Below the pieces are notes generated by a model, which saw only the letters and a list, made by a program, of their open reading frames with translations, did no database searches and was not told where the DNA came from. The translations under genes were made by a program, and so were the position numbers. A stretch of 43,477 nt of DNA from Cohnella luojiensis (GTDB taxonomy: Bacteria; Bacillota; Bacilli; Paenibacillales; Paenibacillaceae), in contig NZ_SOMN01000042.1 in assembly GCF_004564235.1 (NCBI RefSeq), positions 1 through 43,477 of the forward strand, given 5' to 3'. Positions 25,753-34,102 of the stretch are shown piece by piece (the stretch's first letter is position 1; each line of letters opens with the position of its first letter).

Positions 25753-28032
25753 TTACTGATGCTTCGCGCGAGCGATCTGCGTCGCTTTAACCATGTTGCG
25801 CAGGGAATCGATCGTTTCTTCGAATCCGCGGGTTTTGAGTCCGCAGTCCGGATTGATCCAGAAAAGCTTCGGATCCAGCACGCGCAAGACACGTTCGATC
25901 ATATTAGACATTTCCTCCACTCTCGGAATACGTGGACTGTGAATATCGTAAACGCCTAATCCGATGCCCAGCTTGTAAGTGTTCAACTCGAAGCTTTGAA
26001 TCAGTTCGCCATGACTGCGAGATGTTTCGATCGAAATCACGTCCGCATCCATCGCTTCAATCGAATCGATCATGTCGTGGAACTCGCAATAACACATATG
26101 CGTATGAATTTGCGTCGTGTCCTGTACCGTGCAAGTAGTCATGCGGAACGCTTTGACCGCCCATGCCAGGTAGTTCGCTTGTTCTTGTTCCTTAAGCGGA
26201 AGCCCTTCGCGAACCGCAGGCTCATCCACTTGAATCATCCCGATGCCTGCTTGTTCGAGCGCCTCTACTTCTTGTCTAAGCGCATAAGCCAGTTGGTAGG
26301 CGATTTGTTCTCGGGTGATGTCCTCGCGGACGAAAGACCAGTTCATGATCGTAATCGGTCCGGTTAGCATTCCTTTAACGGGAAGTTCGGTCTTCGACTG
26401 GGCATACTTCGTTTCCTCAACGGTCATCGCTTCATTGAAAGCGACATCCCCGAATATTATCGGAGGTTTAACGCAGCGGGATCCGTACGATTGTACCCAT
26501 CCGTTCTGCGTGAACGCGAACCCGGCAAGCTTCTCCCCGAAAAATTCGACCATGTCCGTTCGTTCGAATTCGCCATGGACGAGGACATCCAATCCGATCT
26601 CTTCCTGCAGCTTCACCCAGAGATCGATTTGCTCTCGGATGAAGCCGGCATATTGCTCATTGGTCCATTCACCCTTACGCCAAAGTTGTCGAGCCTTACG
26701 CACCTCAGCCGATTGAGGGAAGCTGCCGATGGTCGTCGTAGGAAATAGCGGCAATTGCCATTTATTTTGTTGAATAAGATGACGCTCGGAAAATGGAAGA
26801 TGGCGTTCCGGGTTTTGCGCGCTAATGGATGCGACGGCTTGCTGAACGTCGTTACGATTCCGCTCGCCAGATCGCTTGAGCGCCTGAAGGGCACTCTCGC
26901 ATTTTTCCAGCTCGTCTACGATGATGGCCTCACCGGAAGAAACTGCTTTCGTCAGTAGGATAACCTCTTCCAGCTTCTCATCGGCGAATGCGAGAGCACC
27001 CTTGAGTTCGGTTAAGAGACTCGCCTCATTGTTCACCGTGACCGGAACATGGAGCAAGCTGCATGACGTCTGCACGATTAACCGATCGGACGTTACGAAT
27101 TCAGCTACCTCTTCCAGCAGATCTAGTTTCTCTCGCAGCGATGCCTTCCAGATTCCGCGGCCATCGATGACTCCGGCACCCAAAACCTTGTCCGCAGGAA
27201 AACCTAATTCTTTAATCGACGTTAAATTGCCGGACAACCCATGCACGAAATCAAGCCCTATTCCTTGAACGGGCAGCGCGACGATGTCGCTGTAGTTCTC
27301 TACCGATTCAAAATAAGTTTGCAGCATGATGTTAAGGTTGGGCACCGATGCTGCAAACGTCTCGTAAATTGTCTTTAGTCGCCGGAGATCGTCCGCGCTT
27401 ATTGCCGTTACAAGAATCGGTTCGTCTATTTGTACCCATTGAACTCCTTCGCTCGCAAGTTCCTGAAGAATCCGTACATAGAGCGGCAGCAAGCGTTCCA
27501 GCCATGTATCCGTCTCCGATGCCTTATATCCTTTGGACAATTTCAGGAAGGTTAGCGGCCCTACGATAACTGGCTTTCCCTCGATCCCGAGCTTTTCCTT
27601 TGCTTCTCGATAGGCAATAAGGGGTCTATTTTCGGTGATGGCAGGTAGCGATCCATCCAGTTCAGGAACGATATAGTGATAGTTGGTATTAAACCACTTG
27701 GTCATTTCGCTAGCTGTTGCATCCTTCGTACCCCGGGCAATCCCATAATACACGGACAAGGGAACCACGCCGCCCTTATAGGAGAAGCGTTTCGGAATGA
27801 TTCCGAACATCGCGGCGGTATCAAGAACATGATCGTAATAACTGAAATCATTTACCGGGATACAGTCTATGCCCTTCTCCCGCTGCTTACGCAAATGATT
27901 CAAACGGATCTCCTGCAACTGACCGTGAAACTCCGATTCCTCGAGCTTGCCGGCCCAGAACGCTTCGAGCGCCTTCTTCCATTCGCGATCCGCGCCGATA
28001 CGCGGGTAGCCCAATACACTGCTTTTCGCCAT
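25753..28032 (-). CDS. metE: Cobalamin-independent methionine synthase
   Basis: This 759-aa enzyme transfers the methyl group of 5-methyltetrahydropteroyl-triglutamate to homocysteine, the last step of methionine synthesis. It has the two-barrel layout: the N-terminal domain begins SSVLGYPRIGADREWKKALE, and the C-terminal catalytic domain holds the zinc ligands in HTHMCYCEF (near residue 640) and NPDCGLKTR (near residue 725). FPTTTIGSFPQSAEVRKAR marks the start of the second barrel. AGGAG precedes the ATG by about nine bases. A LysR gene lies upstream on the same strand, and a large dyad (28082-28137) separates the two. No S-box or T-box structure fits in this 110-base gap. Confidence 0.97.
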   Translation of the reverse strand: MAKSSVLGYPRIGADREWKKALEAFWAGKLEESEFHGQLQEIRLNHLRKQREKGIDCIPVNDFSYYDHVLDTAAMFGIIPKRFSYKGGVVPLSVYYGIARGTKDATASEMTKWFNTNYHYIVPELDGSLPAITENRPLIAYREAKEKLGIEGKPVIVGPLTFLKLSKGYKASETDTWLERLLPLYVRILQELASEGVQWVQIDEPILVTAISADDLRRLKTIYETFAASVPNLNIMLQTYFESVENYSDIVALPVQGIGLDFVHGLSGNLTSIKELGFPADKVLGAGVIDGRGIWKASLREKLDLLEEVAEFVTSDRLIVQTSCSLLHVPVTVNNEASLLTELKGALAFADEKLEEVILLTKAVSSGEAIIVDELEKCESALQALKRSGERNRNDVQQAVASISAQNPERHLPFSERHLIQQNKWQLPLFPTTTIGSFPQSAEVRKARQLWRKGEWTNEQYAGFIREQIDLWVKLQEEIGLDVLVHGEFERTDMVEFFGEKLAGFAFTQNGWVQSYGSRCVKPPIIFGDVAFNEAMTVEETKYAQSKTELPVKGMLTGPITIMNWSFVREDITREQIAYQLAYALRQEVEALEQAGIGMIQVDEPAVREGLPLKEQEQANYLAWAVKAFRMTTCTVQDTTQIHTHMCYCEFHDMIDSIEAMDADVISIETSRSHGELIQSFELNTYKLGIGLGVYDIHSPRIPRVEEMSNMIERVLRVLDPKLFWINPDCGLKTRGFEETIDSLRNMVKATQIARAKHQ

Positions 28033-28081
28033 CTTGTAACACTCCTATATGAATTGTTACAAGAAAGATATCACGTAATCG

Positions 28082-28137
28082 CAGATATAGCGTAACTGGA
28101 ATAAACTATATCCAGATATAGCCAATGGCTATATCTG
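28082..28137. promoter_or_regulatory. LysR-type operator cluster upstream of metE
   Basis: Four copies of the 7-mer GATATAG or its complement occur at 28084-28090, 28106-28112, 28115-28121 and 28129-28135, arranged as two dyads. The right-hand dyad is perfect over 11-bp arms (28113-28123 and 28127-28137) around AAT, and contains ATAG-N7-CTAT at 28118-28132. It begins six bases after the stop codon of the LysR gene. Two sites, one tight and one with a wider centre, are typical of LysR activators. Confidence 0.82.
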
Positions 28138-28142
28138 AGTGT

Positions 28143-29045
28143 TTATTGGGCTATCGCTTGCATAAGCGCTTCTATATAAGCCGTTCCTAGCTTGGATAAT
28201 GACGCGTTTCTATGGGAAATCCAACCGACATTGATCGTTTCTCCGCAATCCAAAGGAACGGGGATAATTTCATTGCCATTCAAATCGGCGCTTAGCACCC
28301 CTGTTGATATGGTATATCCATTCAATCCGATCAATAAATTGAAAAGCGTTGCCCTGTCATTTACTCGGATGCTTTTCTTATGCGACATCGTACTGAGAAT
28401 CTCTTCCGAGAAATGAAAGGAATTATAATCGCCTTGATCAAAAAACAGATAAGGATAATTCTGGAGCTGGTCAATGGTCACGATCGATTGAACGGCCAAT
28501 GGGTTCTTGCTGCTTATGAAAATATGCGGCTTAGCCGTAAATAAGCTGGTGAATTGCAAATTCGCGGTTTTAAGCAACTTGTTGATGACTTTCCCATTGA
28601 ACTCGTTAACATATAAGACCCCGATCTCGCTGCGCAAACTTTTGACATCTTCGATAATTTCATAGGTTTTGGTCTCTCGCAAAGTTAACTCATATTCATC
28701 CTGGCCATACTCCCGAACTAGACTCACGAATGCATTCACCGCGAAAGCATAATGCTGAGTAGAAACCGAAAAATGCTGCGGGGAAGGCTTAGCATTCAGA
28801 TACCGGCTTTCCAACAATTCTGCCTGCTCGACGACCTGTCGCGCATAGCTTAAGAATTCGACGCCCTCTTTAGAAAGCGAGATCCCTTTATTGGATCTTT
28901 CAAAAATCGCAAACTGCATTTCTTCCTCTAGATCCTTGATCGCATTTGAAAGAGTTGGTTGAGAAATAAATAACCGCTTGGCAGCCTCGTTAATAGAACC
29001 CCGATTAGCAACTTCGATGACATACTTTAATTGTTGAAGAGTCAT
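28143..29045 (-). CDS. LysR-type transcriptional regulator, probable metE activator
   Basis: A 300-aa LysR protein whose helix-turn-helix is at about residues 16-38 (SINEAAKRLFISQPTLSNAIKDLE) with an effector-binding domain from about residue 90. I chose the ATG at 29045, nine bases after a GGGGGG-type SD; a longer open frame adds 34 unlikely residues. The gene lies directly upstream of metE on the same strand, and strong LysR-type dyads lie between them. It is therefore the best candidate regulator of metE, in the manner of MetR/MtaR, perhaps responding to homocysteine or O-acetylserine; that is inference. Confidence 0.9.
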   Translation of the reverse strand: MTLQQLKYVIEVANRGSINEAAKRLFISQPTLSNAIKDLEEEMQFAIFERSNKGISLSKEGVEFLSYARQVVEQAELLESRYLNAKPSPQHFSVSTQHYAFAVNAFVSLVREYGQDEYELTLRETKTYEIIEDVKSLRSEIGVLYVNEFNGKVINKLLKTANLQFTSLFTAKPHIFISSKNPLAVQSIVTIDQLQNYPYLFFDQGDYNSFHFSEEILSTMSHKKSIRVNDRATLFNLLIGLNGYTISTGVLSADLNGNEIIPVPLDCGETINVGWISHRNASLSKLGTAYIEALMQAIAQ

Positions 29046-29110
29046 GAAATAATCCCCCCTCTTACATCGCACTTCTAAAAAGTATATCACGAGTGATAGC
29101 AACGCCGTCT

Positions 29111-29145
29111 CCAAAAAAAAAGAAGGAGTTCCTAAGAACCCCTCC
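29111..29145 (-). terminator. Rho-independent terminator of the GH87 gene
   Basis: GGAGTTC and GAACCCCTCC pair around CTAA with a small mismatch; the minus strand then has TTC followed by nine T (complement of the A-run at 29113-29121). It lies about 20 bases beyond the glucanase stop codon. Confidence 0.85.
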
Positions 29146-29165
29146 ATTCTATTTCCCCCGTATAC

Positions 29166-32100
29166 TTAATTATTGATTGTTAGATTAAAACCGCTCTGGA
29201 TGTAATACAAACTCGGGTAAGCGATATTGCTGGTCGTCAAGTTGTTGAACGTTGCGGAACCATTCCCGGTATAGGTGAAGATCGCCGCACCCTGATGAGG
29301 TCCCGAGAACCGCGAGGTTGTTACCCCGTCAAGACCCGTACCGTTAATGGTGATGTTGTTAAACACGATGTTTTCGAAACCTCCGCCGTATCCGAACTGG
29401 ATCGCATCGCGCTGCGTGTTGATGATATTGATGTTGGTGAACGTGACGTTCTTGATGGTGTCGTTGGAAGCTTCCAGATCGATTGCGCCGCGCTCGCCAT
29501 TGTACAGATCTTTACTTGTACCGCTATTGATAATGGTCGTATCCGAGAACAGAATGCCGGTGTTGTTCTGAAAATGGTATCCCGGGAACACGGTGTTCAT
29601 TCGGATGCCGGAACCGCCGACGGTGTCTTTGATTACATTGTTGGTTGCCTTGTGTCCGCCTCCGCCAAAGAATGCGATACCTCCCGCACGCCAGTTATTC
29701 TCGATGGTGTTAAAGGAGAAGGTATTATTTACGCCCGCTGGCGCGCCATTGACATTACTAGTCCACACTGCAAGACCATCGTCACCGTTATTACGCACGC
29801 TGCTATTACGTACGGTCGAATTGCTCGTTCCCTGGGCGAAGTTGACACCGTCGGCAAGGTTATTCCGGATACGGCTGTTTTCAATAACCAGCCCATCGGC
29901 ATAGATTGCAGGAGTATGCGCGTAGTCGCCAACCCAGAAACCGCACTCAAAGTGCTCTACCCAGATATTATGAACTTTAGAATTCACTCCGAAATTGTCC
30001 ATAAAGCCTTTGTAAATAGCACCTTCGTGATAACGCGACCGTAAATTCGAATTGAGATAGATATGGCTGAAATCAAGCTTGCCTTGGACGCGGAACGAAA
30101 TTCCTCCGCCCGATATATCGGGATTAGTAAACTGGATGTTCGTATGCCAGATCCCCGCACCCACGATCGTGATATCATTGATCATGCTGCTGACGGAACC
30201 GACCTTCCACATGCTGCTTAGGTGGAATGTTCCAGACGGTATATATAAGGTTTTACCGCCTGCAACCGCTGCTGATACAGCAGCATCAAAGGCTGCAAGG
30301 TCATCTTGGCCGTCGTTCGCAACAGCACCGTGATCCGTTACCGAAACCGAGTTAACCGGGCGTGCGATAGCCGTAGGAACTGGCTCGATTTCGAGGAAGT
30401 CAACGCCATACTCTAAGCTATCGGCATTGGATTTCTGGATGCGGATCGTGTCGCCGGGCTGAAGAGGTGTATCCAGTTTCCAGTGCACTTCATCGAAACG
30501 GAAAAGCGGGCGTCCTCCGCTAGGGGTATCTGCGGGTTGATCGCTTGAGAAATACTGCCAGTTGTAATAAGAAGTCAACGGTACTGTCTTGACCTTGGCG
30601 CCATTCACGTAAACGTCGAGCGACCCGTTTTGTCCCATACCATCAGCCGAGTCGGGCATCGTAAATCTCATCGTTACGCCTGCGCCGCCCTCACCCTGTC
30701 TAATAGTCCATTGCAGATTGGAGCCGTTCGAGGGAAGTGCCACATAGCGCTGATCGGAAGCTTCCGAAGCTGTCAGTGCTTGGTCGAATGTCGGTGCGGT
30801 CTGCAGAGTAGCACCACCGCCGCGGGTAGCATCATCGGTATCATACCGAGTATACGGCATGCTCGCGCCACGGGGAGAATACACGACCAGGTTAGTCATA
30901 GCCGTGTTGTTTGCTTGCTTGGTCGTTACTTCGTTCGCATCTACCGCTACGGTAGTGGTTAAAGTGTAGTTGCCGTTTACAGCTGTCCATGTCCCCGGAA
31001 TGGCGACGTTGACGGATGCTCCCGCAGCCAAGGTACCGCTGTACGAACCACTGAAGGTTTGGATTGTTGCACCGGCGGAATCCTTAAGAACGACAGTGAT
31101 TCCATGAGAACTGCTTGCGGAAGCAATGGTTCCTTGGTTAATAAGAATCACGGAAACGCTTACCGTATTATTGGCAACCGGAGTACTAGGCGTCCATGAA
31201 GTCGTTCCTACCAAGTCGGAACTTGAAACGGGAGCGACGACGAGCGACGTTGGGTTCGTAAAGCTGTTGTTCGCATCGTTCAGTTCGATGATCGCGTTGC
31301 TCTCATCAACCTTGGCGCTGAGCGAGTATGTCGATGCGGTTTTCGTTCCGGCATCCAGTGAAACCGTTACGGAAGCACCTGCCGCCAGCGCGCCTACAGG
31401 AGCGGAGCCCGCCAGTTCATTGTTCAAGTAGAAGTTAACGGTCGACTCCGAGGAGACGGCGTTGCCATTGTTCTTAATGGTTGCGTCCAGCGTTATCGTG
31501 CTGGTTTCGACCGGAGAAGCCGGCGTCCAAGACATGCCCGTTATCGTCAGGTCAGGGTTCGGCGCAGGAGTGCCGAACACTTGGAACTCTGCGATCTGTC
31601 CGGCCGGTGCGCCTGAGTTCGAAGTGATATTCAACTCCAGGCGTTTAACCGTAGCCGTAACCGGAATCGTCACCGAGTTTCCGGAGTCCGGATTAAACGT
31701 GTACGTCTGCGACGAAACGAGATTGCCGAAGGTCGTCGTGTTCTGATCGTGGCCGAGAACTTGAATGGTTTGCGTCCGCGTGGCCCAGATTGATGCCGGG
31801 TTCAGCTTCAGAACGATAGACGTAATGTTGTGGTTCGCTCCGAGATCGAGAGTCAGCGTACTTGGATTGCCCCCGCCTTCCCAATACGTGTTGGTGTCGT
31901 TATCGTTCGCGTTTGCAGCCACGAACGATTGCGTGCTGGAGGAAGCGTTAATCGATTTGCCGATCGCGATATTGCCTCCCGGTGGAGGTGTTGGTGTTGG
32001 TGTTGGTGTTGGTGTTGGTGTTGGTGTTGGTGTTGGTGTTGGTGTTGGTGTTGGTGTTGGTGTTGGTGTTGGTGTTGGTGTTGGTGTTGGTGTTGGTGTT

Positions 32101-33134
32101 GGTGTTGGTGTCGGTGTTGGTGTTGGTGTCGGTGTTGGTGTTGGTGTTGGTGTCGGTGTCGGTGTTGGCGTCGGTGTTGGAGCAGTTATGTCTACCGTGA
32201 TTTGGTCAAGGTTGACGTTGCCGGAATCGCCCGCGTCGTATTTATAAGCAATCGTGTTGTTGCCGGCATTGAGGTTTAACGCTTCTACCTTGGTGCTCCA
32301 TGTATCCCAGTTCGCCAGGTTAGGCAGGGAGGACTGTCCTATTTTCGTGCCGTTAACGTAAATGCTTATCGTTTTGGTGCTGCCGGTCGCGTTGCCGTAA
32401 TTCAGCGTCACGTTATGGCTGCCTGCTGCCGGCACGTTGACCGTGAAGGTTGTAGTCGCGCCTTGCGTCCAGTAGCCGTCGACAAAGCCCGTGCCAGAGT
32501 AGCCTGTGTGGTCCGTGTTTACTTTAGCTCCGCCGGAAAGCGCAGCGGACTCAGCTTCGTAAGTGCCCGAAGGCGGTGGCGTCGGTGTAGGCGTTGGAGT
32601 CGGAGTCGGCGTGGGACTGCTAGCTCCGTAAATTTCAAATTCGGACACCTGCGCTGCCGGCCAGCCCGTGTTGCCCGTTACGTTCAAACGAACGTAACGC
32701 GTACTGGTTGCGGTAAAATTGATCGTGACCGAGTTGCTCGCTACCGCCGGATCGAATACATAACCCGTGGAACCGACAATATCTGTGAAGGTCGAGCCGT
32801 TCGAGCTGCCTTGAACGGCGAGCGTTTGCGTACGCGCGCCCCAACTAGCGGGCAGCTTCAGCACGATCTGGTCAATGCTCGTATCCGCGCCCAGATCGAC
32901 TTGAATCCATTGCGGGAACGCGTTGTTCGTGCTTTCCCAATATGTGGCTTGATTGCTGTCTTTCACGTTGTCCGGGGCGTAGGTTTGAGATTGGCCGCTC
33001 GCCGTTACGCTTTTGCCAAGCGTCAGGTTCGGTCCTCCGGCCGCAGAAGCGGGAGCGAAAGGCCCGAGTGCCAGGAACAAACTTGAGACCAGCATGGTTA
33101 CAATTAGAGACCATGAAACACACTTGTTGCGCAT
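29166..33134 (-). CDS. Secreted multidomain GH87 alpha-1,3-glucanase (mutanase)
   Basis: A 1322-aa exoenzyme that should hydrolyse alpha-1,3-glucan (fungal cell walls, mutan). A signal peptide ends near residue 32 (APASA-A). Then follow a discoidin/F5-8C domain (about 35-172), a CBM6-like domain (190-315, YEAESAAL), a Thr-Pro linker (320-383), a second discoidin domain (388-527), two CARDB-like domains (527-750), a conserved jelly-roll-like region (754-920) and the right-handed beta-helix catalytic domain (about 925-1322). This order matches the DS1-CBM6-TP-DS2-UCD-catalytic plan of Agl-KA/Agl-FH1. Candidate catalytic Asp are 1095 (ADGVN) and 1118/1119 (NGDDGLAVW), spaced 23 and 24 as in the family. 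The ATG at 33134 follows GGAGG by six bases. A cre site and a terminator suggest a monocistronic, glucose-repressed gene. Confidence 0.92.
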   Translation of the reverse strand: MRNKCVSWSLIVTMLVSSLFLALGPFAPASAAGGPNLTLGKSVTASGQSQTYAPDNVKDSNQATYWESTNNAFPQWIQVDLGADTSIDQIVLKLPASWGARTQTLAVQGSSNGSTFTDIVGSTGYVFDPAVASNSVTINFTATSTRYVRLNVTGNTGWPAAQVSEFEIYGASSPTPTPTPTPTPTPPPSGTYEAESAALSGGAKVNTDHTGYSGTGFVDGYWTQGATTTFTVNVPAAGSHNVTLNYGNATGSTKTISIYVNGTKIGQSSLPNLANWDTWSTKVEALNLNAGNNTIAYKYDAGDSGNVNLDQITVDITAPTPTPTPTPTPTPTPTPTPTPTPTPTPTPTPTPTPTPTPTPTPTPTPTPTPTPTPTPTPTPTPTPPPGGNIAIGKSINASSSTQSFVAANANDNDTNTYWEGGGNPSTLTLDLGANHNITSIVLKLNPASIWATRTQTIQVLGHDQNTTTFGNLVSSQTYTFNPDSGNSVTIPVTATVKRLELNITSNSGAPAGQIAEFQVFGTPAPNPDLTITGMSWTPASPVETSTITLDATIKNNGNAVSSESTVNFYLNNELAGSAPVGALAAGASVTVSLDAGTKTASTYSLSAKVDESNAIIELNDANNSFTNPTSLVVAPVSSSDLVGTTSWTPSTPVANNTVSVSVILINQGTIASASSSHGITVVLKDSAGATIQTFSGSYSGTLAAGASVNVAIPGTWTAVNGNYTLTTTVAVDANEVTTKQANNTAMTNLVVYSPRGASMPYTRYDTDDATRGGGATLQTAPTFDQALTASEASDQRYVALPSNGSNLQWTIRQGEGGAGVTMRFTMPDSADGMGQNGSLDVYVNGAKVKTVPLTSYYNWQYFSSDQPADTPSGGRPLFRFDEVHWKLDTPLQPGDTIRIQKSNADSLEYGVDFLEIEPVPTAIARPVNSVSVTDHGAVANDGQDDLAAFDAAVSAAVAGGKTLYIPSGTFHLSSMWKVGSVSSMINDITIVGAGIWHTNIQFTNPDISGGGISFRVQGKLDFSHIYLNSNLRSRYHEGAIYKGFMDNFGVNSKVHNIWVEHFECGFWVGDYAHTPAIYADGLVIENSRIRNNLADGVNFAQGTSNSTVRNSSVRNNGDDGLAVWTSNVNGAPAGVNNTFSFNTIENNWRAGGIAFFGGGGHKATNNVIKDTVGGSGIRMNTVFPGYHFQNNTGILFSDTTIINSGTSKDLYNGERGAIDLEASNDTIKNVTFTNINIINTQRDAIQFGYGGGFENIVFNNITINGTGLDGVTTSRFSGPHQGAAIFTYTGNGSATFNNLTTSNIAYPSLYYIQSGFNLTINN
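31987..32178 (-). repeat. Hexanucleotide microsatellite (32 units) coding the Thr-Pro linker
   Basis: On the plus strand GGTGTT is repeated with few GGTGTC/GGCGTC variants over 32 consecutive units; on the coding strand each unit reads Thr-Pro. The left 20 units are identical, while variants cluster at the right end. A shorter relative lies at about 32575-32615. Because the unit is six bases, slippage changes linker length without a frameshift. Confidence 0.97.
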
Positions 33135-33386
33135 TATATTCCTCCTCATAAATGTATTGGTGCGGGTGTGAACCTCCGAATGTGCAAAAATGATAGCGGT
33201 TACAGGTTAAAGCGTCTCGCTTTCTAGGACTTTCCGTACCTCCTGTTCGTTCTCACCCTCCTTTCCGATCTTGGAATTGCAGGTGAGCCTCCTTTCAATG
33301 TAAATACACCCTCATTATAGAAACAGAGCAGCCTTAGATATAAGAGGCAATCCTACGGAAAACGTATGCGATTCCAAGATAGTAAC
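33135..33386 (-). promoter_or_regulatory. GH87 promoter and long leader region
   Basis: This non-coding stretch of about 250 bases holds a candidate -10 TATAAT (33314-33319, minus strand) without a clear -35, the cre site at 33191-33204, and a spaced inverted repeat: ATCTTGGAATTGC (33268-33280) and GCGATTCCAAGAT (33368-33380), one mismatch, flanking the -10. No ORF or riboswitch is recognised. The repeat pair could be a regulator site used by looping. Confidence 0.45.
33191..33204. promoter_or_regulatory. CcpA-binding cre site in the GH87 leader
   Basis: TGATAGCGGTTACA fits the cre consensus TGWNANCGNTNWCA at every fixed position. It lies about 57 bases before the glucanase ATG and downstream of the candidate -10 at 33314-33319, a place where CcpA would act as a roadblock to give catabolite repression. 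Confidence 0.75.
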
Positions 33387-33413
33387 AAAAAAAGCCTGAG
33401 ATTTACGCAGACT
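33387..33413 (-). terminator. Rho-independent terminator of the acetyltransferase gene
   Basis: On the minus strand AGTCTG and CAGGCT pair (one G-U) around a nine-base loop and are followed by seven T. It lies about 25 bases after the stop codon of the gene at 33438. Confidence 0.72.
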
Positions 33414-33437
33414 TCATTCGGCACACAAAAAATGAAC

Positions 33438-33893
33438 TCATATTTCCTTTGTCATAAATACACTATTCGGGTCCTCTATGTAATCCGAAAACGGCTTACA
33501 ATTTTGAAACCCAAAACTTGCATATAGTCTTTTAGCTGGTTCGAAAGCAGCCATTGAGCCCGTCTCCAAACTTAGCCGCCGATAGCCGCGTCGCTTGGCT
33601 TCTTCAATGATGTGTTCAAGAAGCCGCTTTGCGACACCTTTTCTTAAGTGTAATGAAGAAGTTCGCATTGATTTTATCTCTCCATGTTGATCATCGAGTT
33701 CCTTAAGCGCTCCGCATCCTAGTAACTCATCTTGTTCCCATGCGCTCCAGAATGTGATTTCCGGTTTTTTCAAACCCTCAAGATTTAGTGCATGAACACT
33801 TTCCGGAGGGGAATGCATGGCCATGCCTTGAAGATGTTCCCCTATTAATTCAATCACTTGGGAGCCCGTTAAATCATCAATTCTAATTTCCAA
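33438..33893 (-). CDS. GNAT family N-acetyltransferase (YsnE-like)
   Basis: A 151-aa acetyl-CoA-dependent acetyltransferase. The sequence IRIDDLTGSQVIELIGEHL and HSPPESVHALNLEGL near the N-terminus, the acetyl-CoA loop LRKGVAKRLLEHI (near residue 85) and LYASFGFQNC near residue 127 fit the YsnE/YedL-type group. The start is probably TTG at 33893, eight bases after GGAG; upstream in-frame residues to 33950 are not family-like. The gene stands alone, with its own terminator. YsnE of B. subtilis has been linked to indole-3-acetic acid formation; whether that applies here is unknown. Confidence 0.88.
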   Translation of the reverse strand: MEIRIDDLTGSQVIELIGEHLQGMAMHSPPESVHALNLEGLKKPEITFWSAWEQDELLGCGALKELDDQHGEIKSMRTSSLHLRKGVAKRLLEHIIEEAKRRGYRRLSLETGSMAAFEPAKRLYASFGFQNCKPFSDYIEDPNSVFMTKEI

Positions 33894-34048
33894 CAAAAAC
33901 ACTCCATTTCTCGCCCTGTTTGAATTGGCGATTTTTTTGTTTATAAACAAATTATCACAATTTGTAACGCGAGGGATACACTTGAAATGATTTAGAATGG
34001 TTTATTTCTCTCTGGGCAATACTTTTTTTCATACGAAAGGCTAATAAG

Positions 34049-34077
34049 GGCGTGCCGAATATCCAATCCGGCACGCC
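34049..34077 (+). promoter_or_regulatory. Strong hairpin in the antiporter leader
   Basis: GGCGTGCCG and CGGCACGCC form a perfect 9-bp GC-rich stem around an 11-base loop, 25 bases before the antiporter ATG and about 10 before its SD. Only a short broken T-tract follows on either strand, so it may be a weak terminator, an attenuator, or an mRNA-stabilising 5' structure. Confidence 0.5.
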
Positions 34078-34102
34078 TCTTCTTGAAAGGAGATACCTAT
34101 AG

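Noticed and set aside
28033..28142. SAM riboswitch (S-box) before metE
   Set aside because: The gap is too short and occupied by protein-binding dyads; no S-box stems can be drawn.
29295..30044. 249-codon plus-strand frame opposite the GH87 catalytic domain
   Set aside because: It lies antisense to a well-supported conserved domain, has no SD and no recognisable protein; it is a shadow of biased codon use.
31987..32178. CRISPR-like regular repeat
   Set aside because: Units are six bases without spacers and lie in frame within a coding region; it is a microsatellite.
31765..32279. Plus-strand frames coding long Gly-Val, Cys-Trp or Leu-Val repeats
   Set aside because: They are translations of the antisense of the hexanucleotide repeat in other frames; the coding strand gives the Thr-Pro linker.
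32415..33086. 223-codon plus-strand frame opposite the N-terminal GH87 domains
   Set aside because: Arg/Ala-rich low-quality translation antisense to discoidin and CBM6 domains.
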